Shown: piece by piece, positions 24,166-33,239 of the stretch
How positions within the stretch are numbered: the first letter of the stretch is position 1
How the letters are laid out: each line of letters begins with the position of its first letter
Origin: Celeribacter litoreus
GTDB taxonomy: Bacteria; Pseudomonadota; Alphaproteobacteria; Rhodobacterales; Rhodobacteraceae
Assembly (NCBI RefSeq): GCF_020165855.1
Contig: NZ_JAIUFY010000005.1
Location: forward strand, 793,243-857,242
Direction of reading: 5' to 3'
Length of the DNA: 64,000 nucleotides
Translations under genes and position numbers: made by a program
Notes under the pieces: generated by a model
The model's database searches: none
What the model was told of the DNA's origin: nothing
What the model saw: only the letters and a program-made list of their open reading frames with translations

Positions 24166-26055
24166 TCAGGCGGCGCCGGATTTTTCTCGGGCTTGATCGA
24201 GCTGGGTGATCAGCGCGGCCTCGAACTCTTTGTCGAGGGCGCGTGAGCGGTCCACATAGGCTTGGTTTTCCGACACGGGGACTTTTGGGTCCCAAAGTTC
24301 TGCGAGGCTGCGAAGCGCCTCGCGGTCGTGTTGATAGTAGGCCTGTTCCGTCATGGCCGCGTCGTATTCCGAGAAGCCCATCTCTTCGAGGACATAGCGT
24401 CCTGCACGCAAAGAGCTGTCGAACATCTCGCGGACAATCTTGTCTGCGCCAGCCTTAAACAACTCATACACGTGGATGCGGTTGCGCGCCCGCGCGATGA
24501 TAAAGATGTCGGGGCGCTGACTGCGAGCGTATTTCACGAGGCGGGTGGCTGCAGCCGGATCATCAAGTGCAACCACAAGGATGCGCGCACTCTCGATCCC
24601 TGCGGCCTTGAGCAACTCAGGACGTGTGGGGTCTCCAAAGAACCCCTTAAATCCGAATTTCCGCATGAGCTGGATTGTTTTCAGATCATGGTCGAGAACC
24701 GTCGTGTGAAAGCCAGAGGCCTGCACGAGGCGGTTCACCATCTGGCCGAACCGCCCGATGCCCGCGATGATGATCGCCTGCTGATCGTCGATATCATCAT
24801 GCGGTGTTTCTTCCTGACGCTCCGAAATCTTTTTCCGCAGATAGTCTTGCAGAATAAAGAACAGCGGGGTGAAAAGCAGCGACAATGCGATCACGAGCAA
24901 GACGCGCGCCCCGAGGTAGGTCGAGAGTACCCCCTGCTGAAGCGCGAATGTCGTCAGCACCATACCGAATTCCCCCGCCTGTGCCAGTGAGAGGGTAAAG
25001 AGCCACTGACCCCGCGTACGCAATTTGAAAATTCGCCCGATGACGTAGAGGACGGCCCCTTTCGTCACCATGAGTGCGACGGTCAGGCCGATGATCAGGA
25101 ACGGATCACGGAACAGGACGGCAAAGTTGATCCCTGCGCCCACCGCGATGAAGAACAGGCCGAGCAACAGGCCCTTGAACGGCTCGATGGAGCTCTCGAG
25201 TTCGTGACGGAATTCGGAGTTGGCGAGAACGACACCCGCGAGGAATGTTCCGAGCGCAGGGGAGAGGCCGACAGCATTCATCAGAAGCGCAATGCCAACC
25301 ACCATCAGTAGCGCCACCGCCGTGTAAATCTCGCGCAGGTTTGCCTGGTGAATGTAGCGGAACAGCGGGCGGGTCAGAAAGATACCCGCGAAAATGATTG
25401 CCCCAACAGCGCCCAAAGTGACCAGTGTCACACCCCAACCGGGTAGCCCCTCCACGAGAGACGCACCGTGTGCTGCGGTGTCGTGGGCCGCATCCGATGC
25501 GCGGCTGATAGAGCCATCGGGATTGATTGTCAGCCGTCCCGCTGTCGCGAGGAGGGGCATAACTGCGAGCATCGGGATGACGGCGATATCCTGCGTCAAC
25601 AGCACAGAAAAGGCGGCACGGCCGCCGCCGGTGTGGATGAGGTTCTTCTCCGAGAGGGTTTGGAGCACGACAGCCGTCGAGGACAAAGACAGGATCATCC
25701 CGAGCGCGAGACCGGTTTGCCACGTCTGTCCGGCCCAGATCGTGGCGCCCATGATGACGCCACCGGTGATCAGAATTTGCAGCCCGCCCATGCCGATCAG
25801 TTTGTGGCGCATATTCCAGAGGCCGCGCGGGTCGAGTTCGAGGCCGATGATGAACAGCATCATCACAACGCCGAACTCGGCAAAATGTAGGAGGTCTTCA
25901 CTTTCGTTGTGGTGGACAAGACCCAGCACGGGGCCAATGATCATGCCCGCAATCAGATATCCCAAGACGGATCCAAGGCCGAGGCGGCGCGCCAGCGGCA
26001 CGGCAATGACGATGGATAGGAGGTAGACGGTGGCTTGGGCCAGCAGGCCTTCCAT
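24166..26055 (-). CDS. CPA2 family cation:proton antiporter, KefB/KefC-like
   Basis: 629 aa. N-terminal Na+/H+ exchanger domain with about 12 membrane helices (residues 5-385, including GSVLGYLIAGMIIGPVLG and the conserved LSPALGTFLAGVVLANSEF), then an RCK/TrkA-N domain (about 410-530) with the nucleotide-binding IIAGIGRFGQMVNRL. Resembles glutathione-gated potassium efflux systems KefB/C, likely potassium or sodium for proton exchange. No KefF/KefG partner is adjacent. Convergent with cobT by 3 nt. Confidence 0.88.
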   Translation of the reverse strand: MEGLLAQATVYLLSIVIAVPLARRLGLGSVLGYLIAGMIIGPVLGLVHHNESEDLLHFAEFGVVMMLFIIGLELDPRGLWNMRHKLIGMGGLQILITGGVIMGATIWAGQTWQTGLALGMILSLSSTAVVLQTLSEKNLIHTGGGRAAFSVLLTQDIAVIPMLAVMPLLATAGRLTINPDGSISRASDAAHDTAAHGASLVEGLPGWGVTLVTLGAVGAIIFAGIFLTRPLFRYIHQANLREIYTAVALLMVVGIALLMNAVGLSPALGTFLAGVVLANSEFRHELESSIEPFKGLLLGLFFIAVGAGINFAVLFRDPFLIIGLTVALMVTKGAVLYVIGRIFKLRTRGQWLFTLSLAQAGEFGMVLTTFALQQGVLSTYLGARVLLVIALSLLFTPLFFILQDYLRKKISERQEETPHDDIDDQQAIIIAGIGRFGQMVNRLVQASGFHTTVLDHDLKTIQLMRKFGFKGFFGDPTRPELLKAAGIESARILVVALDDPAAATRLVKYARSQRPDIFIIARARNRIHVYELFKAGADKIVREMFDSSLRAGRYVLEEMGFSEYDAAMTEQAYYQHDREALRSLAELWDPKVPVSENQAYVDRSRALDKEFEAALITQLDQAREKSGAA

Positions 26056-26200
26056 AGTGAAGCTGTCCTCTCATAACTGCCGCGCTTCGTTTGTTCGGCG
26101 CAGATCTTGTTCGTCTCCTTAACTTAGGGCGAAGCCCCGCGTTTTCATACGAAAGAACTCGGTCTTTTTTAATTTTTGTGTGCGCGGCGCGAGGGAGCGC

Positions 26201-28966
26201 TCAGCCCTCTATCTCGAGCGTGATTGACCGACCGCCCTTCACATATGTCAGGCTCGAGGTGCCAATGGATTGCACGCGTCCGCCGTCGAGACGATCTCCC
26301 GTTTCGACCATTGCAAAGCGCCCAGTCGGCAGCCGGACGAGTGCCCGTCTGTCCGAGCTCGACCCGTAGACGCCCATCAGATTGAGCTTGCGAAGGTTGA
26401 TCGCGTTTTTCACCGTCGCGGCTTGAGCGACGCTAGCAGGCGCGGCTGAGGGAAGTCTGGTCTCGGGAACGCGGGCTGTTACCTGAGTTGCCGTCGAGGT
26501 GCTCGTCGTCTGCGCGTCAGAGGCGGCAGCGGCGGCTTCTTCGGCCGCGCGGGCCGCAGCTGCGAGTTTGTCAAAGTCCTGGGGACGTGGCTTTGGCATC
26601 AGCGACGCCGTCATAACGGGCGCAGTTCGCCCGTCAGCATTTTCGCCAGCGAACCGTGCTTCGGCTTCGGCCAGCTCCTGCTCCGAAGCAGGACGCAGGG
26701 ATGGCTGGATTCGACCGAGCTCTTCGCGCGTTCTGCCGCCGAGTTTGGCTTTTTCTGTCGTCTCAACAAGCCCATCAGGGCGCAGCGTCGGCCGGAATGC
26801 CGCGAGCTGTTCATACAGCGGGTTTGCGGCCTGTGCGGCGTCAGTGAGGTCAGTCTGGGGCGCGGCAGTTCCCGGTCGAGGTCCTGGAACCGCAGCGGGA
26901 CGTCCGGCGTAAACGACGACGCCGTCTGGTGTTACGGTTCCTTCGGGTGTCGCGCGAATGAAACCGTCGTCATCATAATCATAACGTGTCCCCAGAGGCG
27001 CCGGGGGCAGAGCCGCGCGTGGAGGCAGATCTGGGGCAAGCGTTTGTTCCTCGGGAAGTGCCACAGCGTCCTGAGACGAAATCGTCGGATCAATGGAGGC
27101 GGAGTAGAGGTCATCGAGCGTGTCCTCCCCGACGTCAGTCGATCCGTTTTCTGGCGGCAAAGGCCAAATACCTGTTGCCGCATATTGCGCGAGCAACTCT
27201 TCACGGTCGATCTCCGTGGGTTCGTTGCCGCCCGGAGGTGCGGGAACCGCTGCCTGCTCAAGCAACTCTGGCGTCAGTTCGTCTTCCTCGCCAATTGCGG
27301 TCACATCGGTCGACAATGCGGTGTCTGGCGCTGTTTCTTCAAACGCTGCGGGTTCGGGTGCTTCGACGGGGGCAGTCTCCGCTGTAGGGAGTTCGTTTTG
27401 TGCTGTGTCCTCAACACGTGGTGGGGTGTCTTCCGTAAATGCTACGTCTTCTTCCTCACCGCGACCGAAGATCAGAGCAACAAGAATTATCAGGACAACC
27501 AGCCCACCCGTGAGCATCAGGCCGAGGTGGCGCGGCTTGTTTCGCGACGCGCGCGCGCGGCCCCGAGCGCCGAAGATTGTCAGGGCCTCTGCCTCGTCGA
27601 GTGTATTTTCGACGGTGTCGAGGCCTGCTGCGCGATCAGACAGAGGTGCGATCTCGGAATCAGCAGTCGTTGATTTCTGCGCCTTGAGCGGATCTGTCTC
27701 GGTCTCTGTGTCTGTCACAGGGGCCTTTTTAAGCGCCGTTTTCGGAGACAGGGCCGTGAGCGATTTCAGGGCGCCTTTTGCTGTGCCCGCTGCCGCTCCG
27801 GAGACCGCCTTTGCTCGCGTGGGGGGCGTGTCCTGCGTCCCTGCCTCGCTTTGTGCGGCCTCTGCGCTGACGGGCGGTGCGGGCATTGGGGGCGGTTCGG
27901 GCAAGGGGGCGCTGATCTTCGCACGATTCGACTTCGGTTTCGCGCTTTCGGGCTCTTCCTCTTCGGGAAGATCGCCAGACGTCACCGGAACATGCGGAGA
28001 GATCAGGGGTTTCGCTGTAGGCACTAACGGCGGTGTCGGAGCAGACAGGCGCGGGGCGTTCGGAGCCTCGGCCTTAGCGTATTCGGATGGCGCGGCGTGC
28101 TCAGGCTCTTTGCTCACTGTACCGAGAAGACGTGAGGGTTGAGCCGAAAGGCGACTCTGAGCCTCAGCGCCCTCGGCGGGCCCCGCCTCCTCCGGGAGGG
28201 TGGCGTCCGGTGTTTTGGTGCGGCTTGTGTGAAAGCCGGTGCTGTTGACGTCCGAATTTACTTCAGGCGGTGTGGTCTGAGTTTCGGCCTCATCAACTGC
28301 TTCTGGTGTCGGTTCTGGAGTGGCGTCCGGCTCGACGGTTGTTTCGACCTCAACAGTCGCCTGAATTTCCTCAGCCTCAGCCTCAACCTCAGCCGCAAGG
28401 TCAGGGAGAGAGACCTGACGCTGCGCGATAATTTGCATGACACCAGTGTCCGGCTCGACAGGTGTGCCTTCTCCGATCAGGGCATCTGCACCCTTGGCGC
28501 GGCCGAAAAACGGTTCACCAGTGTAGCGTTCCGGATCTGGCATGGCGGCGAAGGATACCGGGTTGAACCCATGCTCGGACGCGAAGGTTTCCGCCTCCAG
28601 CAAAGTCTCGCGTGCGATGACAGCAACCTGCAGGCCCGCATCGGTTAGGCCCCAATCCCACACCAGCTCATCGACTGGATAGGGAGTAGCCCCTTTGAGA
28701 GCTTCACGAATGGCGCGATCCCGAGACGCATCGGAGATGCCAGGATCAGGCAACTCCCGATACAGGATCTGGCTGTTCGGTATGATGAGCTTGGTTGAAA
28801 GGCCGGACGTGCCGAGATGTGTCGCCCGCTCTCTCAACTGAGCGAGCTCACCGGAAAGGTCAGCCGCAGTCAGCGCAACTTCGCCTATGACCATCCAACC
28901 CGAGGAGGCACGATGCAAAAGCACGATCCCGTCATGGCTGAGATTGAGGGCGAAATTCGGTTTCAT
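26201..28966 (-). CDS. Large PilM/GspL-like and GspC/PilP-like membrane protein, function unknown
   Basis: 921 aa from Met at 28966 (a longer start at 29002 is possible). Residues 1-150 look like the cytoplasmic actin-fold part of PilM/GspL (SRDRAIREALKGATPYPVDE, LQVAVIARETL). Then comes a long Pro/Glu/Ala/Thr-rich low-complexity linker, one membrane helix at about 482-500 (GLMLTGGLVVLIILVALIFG), a second low-complexity linker, and a compact C-terminal domain (about 860-921; LNLMGVYGSSSDRRALVRLP, then DRLDGGRVQSIG) resembling the HR domain of GspC/PilP. No other type II secretion or type IV pilus gene is nearby. The similarity is my reading of the sequence and function is unknown. Confidence 0.6.
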   Translation of the reverse strand: MKPNFALNLSHDGIVLLHRASSGWMVIGEVALTAADLSGELAQLRERATHLGTSGLSTKLIIPNSQILYRELPDPGISDASRDRAIREALKGATPYPVDELVWDWGLTDAGLQVAVIARETLLEAETFASEHGFNPVSFAAMPDPERYTGEPFFGRAKGADALIGEGTPVEPDTGVMQIIAQRQVSLPDLAAEVEAEAEEIQATVEVETTVEPDATPEPTPEAVDEAETQTTPPEVNSDVNSTGFHTSRTKTPDATLPEEAGPAEGAEAQSRLSAQPSRLLGTVSKEPEHAAPSEYAKAEAPNAPRLSAPTPPLVPTAKPLISPHVPVTSGDLPEEEEPESAKPKSNRAKISAPLPEPPPMPAPPVSAEAAQSEAGTQDTPPTRAKAVSGAAAGTAKGALKSLTALSPKTALKKAPVTDTETETDPLKAQKSTTADSEIAPLSDRAAGLDTVENTLDEAEALTIFGARGRARASRNKPRHLGLMLTGGLVVLIILVALIFGRGEEEDVAFTEDTPPRVEDTAQNELPTAETAPVEAPEPAAFEETAPDTALSTDVTAIGEEDELTPELLEQAAVPAPPGGNEPTEIDREELLAQYAATGIWPLPPENGSTDVGEDTLDDLYSASIDPTISSQDAVALPEEQTLAPDLPPRAALPPAPLGTRYDYDDDGFIRATPEGTVTPDGVVVYAGRPAAVPGPRPGTAAPQTDLTDAAQAANPLYEQLAAFRPTLRPDGLVETTEKAKLGGRTREELGRIQPSLRPASEQELAEAEARFAGENADGRTAPVMTASLMPKPRPQDFDKLAAAARAAEEAAAAASDAQTTSTSTATQVTARVPETRLPSAAPASVAQAATVKNAINLRKLNLMGVYGSSSDRRALVRLPTGRFAMVETGDRLDGGRVQSIGTSSLTYVKGGRSITLEIEG

Positions 28967-29149
28967 TCCTGAGCGCTGGCCTGTTCTTGCCCGTGATTTC
29001 AATGGGCTTTAACGTCTTCGAGGCACCCTAGCGCAGCTTGTGGGGGGATCAAAGCGAAACCACAAAGCGGGGATGTCGCAGCCTCGGGAGTGGCGGAAGC
29101 TTGCCTGCCCTGCATCGGAAGTAACTTGCGCTCAGATGTTTTGCGCGCC

Positions 29150-30154
29150 TCAGCGCATCCAGAGACCAGCCTTCTTGATCTGGTTCCGGATCATCTGTTC
29201 GCGTCGAGGCAGGTGATCCTGATCGAACATATCGCGGATTTTGTCGCCCTTGGACTGATACACGAGCCGTTTGATTGGATCGTATTCTTTCAGAACCTTC
29301 TTGAGCCAGTTGGGTTTGCTCACGGTGCGGAGGACCTCAATGACATGGTCGCTCTCGCGGGCAAACAAGAGCGGGAATGTGCGGTAGTGGCAGGACATAG
29401 CGCCGTCTAGCGTATCCTTCGGCAACGTATATCGCTCGCCCCCGAAGGAATGGATCACCAAAGGCAAAGCGACCTGATCGAGCCACGGGTCATAGGACTG
29501 CAGTTCGGCCGCTTGCGGCGGGTTGTCACGGATTTCGAGCGCGTATTCGAGGAAGCGGTCGCCGAACTTGCGTGGGCATTCGTAGAAGAAGAAGCCGGCG
29601 TTAAAGTAGAGATAGCGCTTCCAGTATTCATCCGGCTGGTCGCGGTCGAGCGAGCTCTCGAAATCGAGGCCGAAGCGTTCGTAGAGCGAGGACCAGATTT
29701 CGGTGTATCCGGGCCCGTAGAGTTCGATTTGTGGCCATGTGCCTTCGACCTTCATGCTCGCGCATGGTTTGGAAAAATCGAACGGCACTGTGCTCAGTGG
29801 GCCCGTGATCAATGTGTCGCTGTCAAAGAACACAAAGGGCTCTCCCTCGGGGAGGGATGAAAGGGCTTCGATCTTGTTCCCGTAGGGATAGGCCTGTCCG
29901 AAGTGGCGACTCTCGAACGGAAGAATTTCTGCATCCAGCCGTTTCAGAGCCGAGAGAAGATCTGGGTGCTTCATGCGCGGATCATTTCCCCAGCGTGCGC
30001 CCGGTTGTGGCTCGGCGATGAAGAGTCGGCCCGCAAAATCGGGGTCCATAGCCCGCAGGCTCGCCGCAAAAAGGAGGGCTTCATACATCAAACGCCCGTC
30101 CTGCCCGATCACGAGGATGTTGAAGGCAGGGCGCGTTTCTGGATTGCTGGACAT
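29150..30154 (-). CDS. Glycosyltransferase-like protein (DxD motif)
   Basis: 334 aa from Met at 30154; the frame is open to 30214 and the true start is unsure, since neither has a strong ribosome binding site. Starts with AFNILVIGQDGRLMYEALLF and holds PFVFFDSDTLITGPL at about residues 105-119, a DxD-type metal/sugar-nucleotide motif seen in GT-A glycosyltransferases. No membrane segment. Conserved in roseobacters as a hypothetical protein as far as I recall. Sugar and acceptor unknown. Confidence 0.6.
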   Translation of the reverse strand: MSSNPETRPAFNILVIGQDGRLMYEALLFAASLRAMDPDFAGRLFIAEPQPGARWGNDPRMKHPDLLSALKRLDAEILPFESRHFGQAYPYGNKIEALSSLPEGEPFVFFDSDTLITGPLSTVPFDFSKPCASMKVEGTWPQIELYGPGYTEIWSSLYERFGLDFESSLDRDQPDEYWKRYLYFNAGFFFYECPRKFGDRFLEYALEIRDNPPQAAELQSYDPWLDQVALPLVIHSFGGERYTLPKDTLDGAMSCHYRTFPLLFARESDHVIEVLRTVSKPNWLKKVLKEYDPIKRLVYQSKGDKIRDMFDQDHLPRREQMIRNQIKKAGLWMR

Positions 30155-30252
30155 ACTCAACTCAATAACCGGAAAAGCTATATCTGTGTTATAAGTGGTT
30201 TTGTGCATTATCAAAAGTTGCGAATGCGCGAAGTGTGAAAAGGAGTGTTTTG

Positions 30253-30678
30253 ATGCGGCGTGAGAAAATCACATTGAGTTTTTTGACTGTTTTTTGTGCG
30301 CTTCCTCTCGCAGCACAGGCCGAGAATTTTACCACAGCTGCTGAAGTGAAGCCGATCCTACAAGCGACCAAGCCGCAGTGGGCCGCGGTGCGCAACTATG
30401 ACGGGAAGGACCTGTTATATTTCACAAATTTGCTGAGCTGGCGCTGCGGTTTGACGGAAATTTCTTACTCTGTGAACGGTTCTGATCCTGCGATTTTCGA
30501 AATGGAGCCCTGTTACACCGAGACCGCGCAGCCGAATGCGCTTAAGGCCGAGACGCTCGACGCCATTTTGGTGAGCTTTCCGCCTGACACTGTGGAGACG
30601 GTGGACGTGACTGTGACCTTTGATGACGGAAGTGTCGAAGAGGCACATTACATGCGGGCCGCGATCCAGATCCAGTGA
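30253..30678 (+). CDS. Exported protein of unknown function
   Basis: 141 aa. ATG 30253 has AAAAGGAG 8 nt upstream. A signal peptide is clear (residues 1-22, LSFLTVFCALPLAAQA). The mature part has two cysteines (WRCGL and EPCY), possibly a periplasmic disulfide, and ends in VDVTVTFDDGSVEEAHYMRA. I do not recognise the family. Convergent with the dienelactone hydrolase gene. Confidence 0.7.
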   Translation: MRREKITLSFLTVFCALPLAAQAENFTTAAEVKPILQATKPQWAAVRNYDGKDLLYFTNLLSWRCGLTEISYSVNGSDPAIFEMEPCYTETAQPNALKAETLDAILVSFPPDTVETVDVTVTFDDGSVEEAHYMRAAIQIQ

Positions 30679-30679
30679 G

Positions 30680-31414
30680 TTAGGCGAACACCTCTTTCAG
30701 GAACTCGCACATGGAGCGCCAGCTGCGTGTGGCGGAACTTTCACTATACCCGAAGCCTGGTTGTCCGCCCGGTTTGACGGCGGGGTTCGTGAAGGCGTGC
30801 CCAGTGTTGCCATAGGCGTGGAGTTGCCAGCCTGCGCCGCGCTCCGTCATCTCCTGTCCGAATTCGACGACGCTCTGCGGTGTGGCGAGCGGATCGTCCC
30901 ATCCGTGCAGCACGAGAACCTGACTCTTGATCGCGACATCCGGTGCGCTTTCCGCGCGGTCCAGAATGCCATGGAAGGAGGCTACGCCGCCGATGTCAGC
31001 ACCTTCACGGGCTAGATCGAGGACCGCCTTGCCGCCGAAGCAATATCCGATAGCTGCGGTGCGCGCCGGGTCGACGGGGTCCTGCGCTTTGAGCGTCTCG
31101 AGCGCGGCTACCATACGGGCTGCGAGAGCGGCGCGATTGGCGTCGAGCTTGCCTTTGGCCGCATGCGCCTCATCCGCATCCGTCGTCGTCCACCCCTGAC
31201 CGTAATAATCAATCGCGAAGCCGACGTAGCCCATCTCCGCGATTTTTCTGGCGCTCTCTTCCTCAAAGGCTGCACGCCCGCGGAAGGCGGGGGCGACGAG
31301 AACGCCGGGGCGGGGGCCTGCGATGGCACTATCCCAGAAGAGCGCGCCGACAAATGGCCCGCCCTGACACGCGTCTGATCCGTTGTAGGTGATTTCAAGG
31401 CGTTCGATGGTCAT
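30680..31414 (-). CDS. Dienelactone hydrolase family protein
   Basis: 244 aa from the ATG at 31414, which has AGGAG 8 nt upstream. Alpha/beta hydrolase with Cys nucleophile in AIGYCFGGKAV (about residue 118), Asp in LHGWDDPLATP and His in GNTGHAFTNPA, the Cys-Asp-His triad of dienelactone hydrolases. Likely a cytoplasmic esterase; the substrate may not be a dienelactone, as no aromatic degradation genes are nearby. Confidence 0.88.
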   Translation of the reverse strand: MTIERLEITYNGSDACQGGPFVGALFWDSAIAGPRPGVLVAPAFRGRAAFEEESARKIAEMGYVGFAIDYYGQGWTTTDADEAHAAKGKLDANRAALAARMVAALETLKAQDPVDPARTAAIGYCFGGKAVLDLAREGADIGGVASFHGILDRAESAPDVAIKSQVLVLHGWDDPLATPQSVVEFGQEMTERGAGWQLHAYGNTGHAFTNPAVKPGGQPGFGYSESSATRSWRSMCEFLKEVFA

Positions 31415-31544
31415 GGGCGGTCTCCTGTTCTTAGGAGCAACATGCCTCATCTGCATGGAGTTTCAACTGCCGAATTCGGTTGAGTGGACACACTCACGCC
31501 ATCGTGGGTGATCACCAATTTTCTTTTTCATGTTGAGAGAAAAG

Positions 31545-31628
31545 TGGTGGGCGACCCTGGAATCGAACCAGGCATGAGTCTCCTCGGCGGAGTTACAGTC
31601 CGCTGCCGCACCTTGCAGCCCGTCGCCC
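31545..31628 (-). tRNA. tRNA-Tyr (GTA)
   Basis: 84 nt on the minus strand with encoded CCA. Acceptor GGGCGAC pairs with GTCGCCC; the anticodon stem-loop GCGGA-CTGTAAC-TCCGC gives GTA; a long variable arm marks a class II tRNA, as expected for Tyr; T loop TTCGATT. T-rich sequence follows. Confidence 0.96.
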
Positions 31629-31764
31629 ACTTTGCGAAGCATCTTCGCGTTGTGTGGGCGGTGGATACCGTTGCGGGTTGGGGGCGTCAACAGGAAAATT
31701 GCTTGTGCTCGGCAATTCCTCGCGGCAGGAAGGGGTAAGCCCCACAGCAAGGAACGTCATCGCT

Positions 31765-32562
31765 ATGAAAAAGCCCAAATGGGTCATCGAAAAAGAGCAG
31801 CACAAGCGCAAAGCGGCTGCAGAAACCGTGTGGCTTTTCGGGCTTCATGCCGTGCGCGACGCGCTCGCGAATCCAGCGCGCGAAAAACTGCGCCTACTGG
31901 TGACGAAGAATGCGATGGCGAAATTGGAGGCCGATATCGCCGCCTCCGGAATCACGCCCGAAGAAATCGACCCGCGCAAATTCCATGATCCGCGCAATCA
32001 CGGAGTGCCGATTGATCCGGCGTCGGTGCACCAAGGCGCGATGCTTGAGGTCAAACCGCTCAAATGGGGCTCTGTCGAAGAGGTCTGTCTTGCGGCGGGC
32101 GAGGGGCAGCCGACGGTTGTTTTGCTCGACCAAGTGACCGATCCGCATAACGTCGGTGCGATTCTGCGCTCTGCCGAGGTGTTCGGGGCCGAGGCGGTGA
32201 TCGCAACGGCGCGCCATGCTGCGCCCGAGACAGGGGCCTTGGCGAAAACGGCGTCTGGTGCTTTGGAGCGGCAACCGTATCTGCGGGTGCGGAATTTGTC
32301 GGATACGATCGTGCAGTTGCAGGGACTCGGATTTATTTGTCTTGGGCTTGATGGTGAGGCAACCGTCACGATCGACGAAGCTCTCTCCGATCTGGGTGAA
32401 CGTCCTGTCGCGCTTGTGATGGGCGCAGAAGGGCCGGGCTTGCGTCAGAAAACGCGTGAGACGGTTGACCAACTCGTGAAAATCCCCTTCGCACGGGATT
32501 TCGGGTCGCTCAACGTGTCGAATGCTGCCGCGGTCGCTTTGTTCGCTGCGTCGAAGCGGTAA
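31765..32562 (+). CDS. rlmB: 23S rRNA 2'-O-methyltransferase, TrmH/RlmB family
   Basis: 265 aa from ATG 31765. SPOUT-fold enzyme that methylates a ribose 2'-OH of rRNA using SAM (G2251 in E. coli). An N-terminal substrate-binding domain (WLFGLHAVRDALANP) is followed by the SPOUT domain with DPHNVGAILRSAEVFGA, LVMGAEGPGLRQKT and LNVSNAAAVALF, which form the knot and SAM site. The basic N-terminal extension is common in Rhodobacteraceae. The upstream part of the open frame runs into the tRNA-Tyr region and is rejected. Confidence 0.9.
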   Translation: MKKPKWVIEKEQHKRKAAAETVWLFGLHAVRDALANPAREKLRLLVTKNAMAKLEADIAASGITPEEIDPRKFHDPRNHGVPIDPASVHQGAMLEVKPLKWGSVEEVCLAAGEGQPTVVLLDQVTDPHNVGAILRSAEVFGAEAVIATARHAAPETGALAKTASGALERQPYLRVRNLSDTIVQLQGLGFICLGLDGEATVTIDEALSDLGERPVALVMGAEGPGLRQKTRETVDQLVKIPFARDFGSLNVSNAAAVALFAASKR

Positions 32563-32639
32563 AGGCAGATCCGCTCGGTTCACGTGATGTTCACGTTTTT
32601 CTTACAGGCTCTTCCATTCCGGATAGCGATGCCTATCTG

Positions 32640-32731
32640 ACTCTGTGAGACGCGCAAGTTGGAACACGCGCGTTACTCTCACTGTCCCTCGTTCCAAACT
32701 TTCGCCCGGGTCTTGTTGCCCGGGCTTTTTT
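32640..32731 (+). ncRNA. Candidate small RNA with orphan terminator
   Basis: TTGGAAC (32659-32665) pairs with GTTCCAA (32691-32697), and directly behind it a strong terminator GCCCGGG/CCCGGGC with six T ends at 32731. No ORF. The terminator lies about 140 nt beyond rlmB, so this could be an independent sRNA, a 3'-UTR-derived sRNA, or only the rlmB terminator region. The 5' end is a guess. Confidence 0.4.
32704..32731 (+). terminator. Intrinsic terminator
   Basis: GCCCGGG (32704-32710), loop, CCCGGGC (32719-32725), six T. Confidence 0.85.
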
Positions 32732-32760
32732 CTTCTCCGAGAGCACCTATTATCAAAGTT

Positions 32761-33192
32761 ATGACGCATATCGACAATCTCACAGATGACGACATCCGGC
32801 GTATTCTCACAGATACGAAGGTGATTGCTTTGGTCGGCGCGAGCCCGCGTCCGGAGCGCGCCTCCAATCAGGTGGGACGCTATCTCGCTGCACGTGGCTA
32901 CACGGTGATCCCTGTGAACCCGCGAGAGACTGGCACCGAAATGTTCGGTCAGACATGTGTCGGCTCTTTGTCGGACATCCGTCAGCCCGTCGACATGGTG
33001 GACATTTTCCGCCGGACCGAAGAGGTCGAGCCGGTCGTGGATGAAGCGCTTCACGCGCTCTTGGGGCTGAAATACATCTGGATGCAGCTTGAGATCGTGA
33101 ACGAGAAAGCCGCCGCTCTCGCGCGGGCGCAAGGGGCGGGGGTGGTCATGGATAGGTGCCCTGCAATTGAAATCCCTCGGCTCGGGATGTGA
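32761..33192 (+). CDS. CoA-binding domain protein
   Basis: 143 aa from ATG 32761. Single Rossmann-like CoA-binding domain (CoA_binding_2): VIALVGASPRPERASNQVGR (about residues 22-41), then GYTVIPVNPRETGTE and DMVDIFRRTEEV. Such proteins, like E. coli YccU, bind CoA or acyl-CoA; role unknown. The open frame extends upstream through the terminator and is not used. Confidence 0.85.
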   Translation: MTHIDNLTDDDIRRILTDTKVIALVGASPRPERASNQVGRYLAARGYTVIPVNPRETGTEMFGQTCVGSLSDIRQPVDMVDIFRRTEEVEPVVDEALHALLGLKYIWMQLEIVNEKAAALARAQGAGVVMDRCPAIEIPRLGM

Positions 33193-33201
33193 GGGCAGGG
33201 A

Positions 33202-33227
33202 TTTTGAGTATTTATGCCAAGAAGAAG
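33202..33227 (+). repeat. Intergenic repeat element, copy 1
   Basis: Two blocks, TTTTGAGTATTT and CCAAGAAGAAG, separated by 3 nt. The same two blocks with the same spacing recur at 58475-58500, 25 kb away. It lies in the 47-nt gap between the CoA-binding gene and hisE. Role unknown. Confidence 0.6.
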
Positions 33228-33239
33228 TGAGGGACGTTC

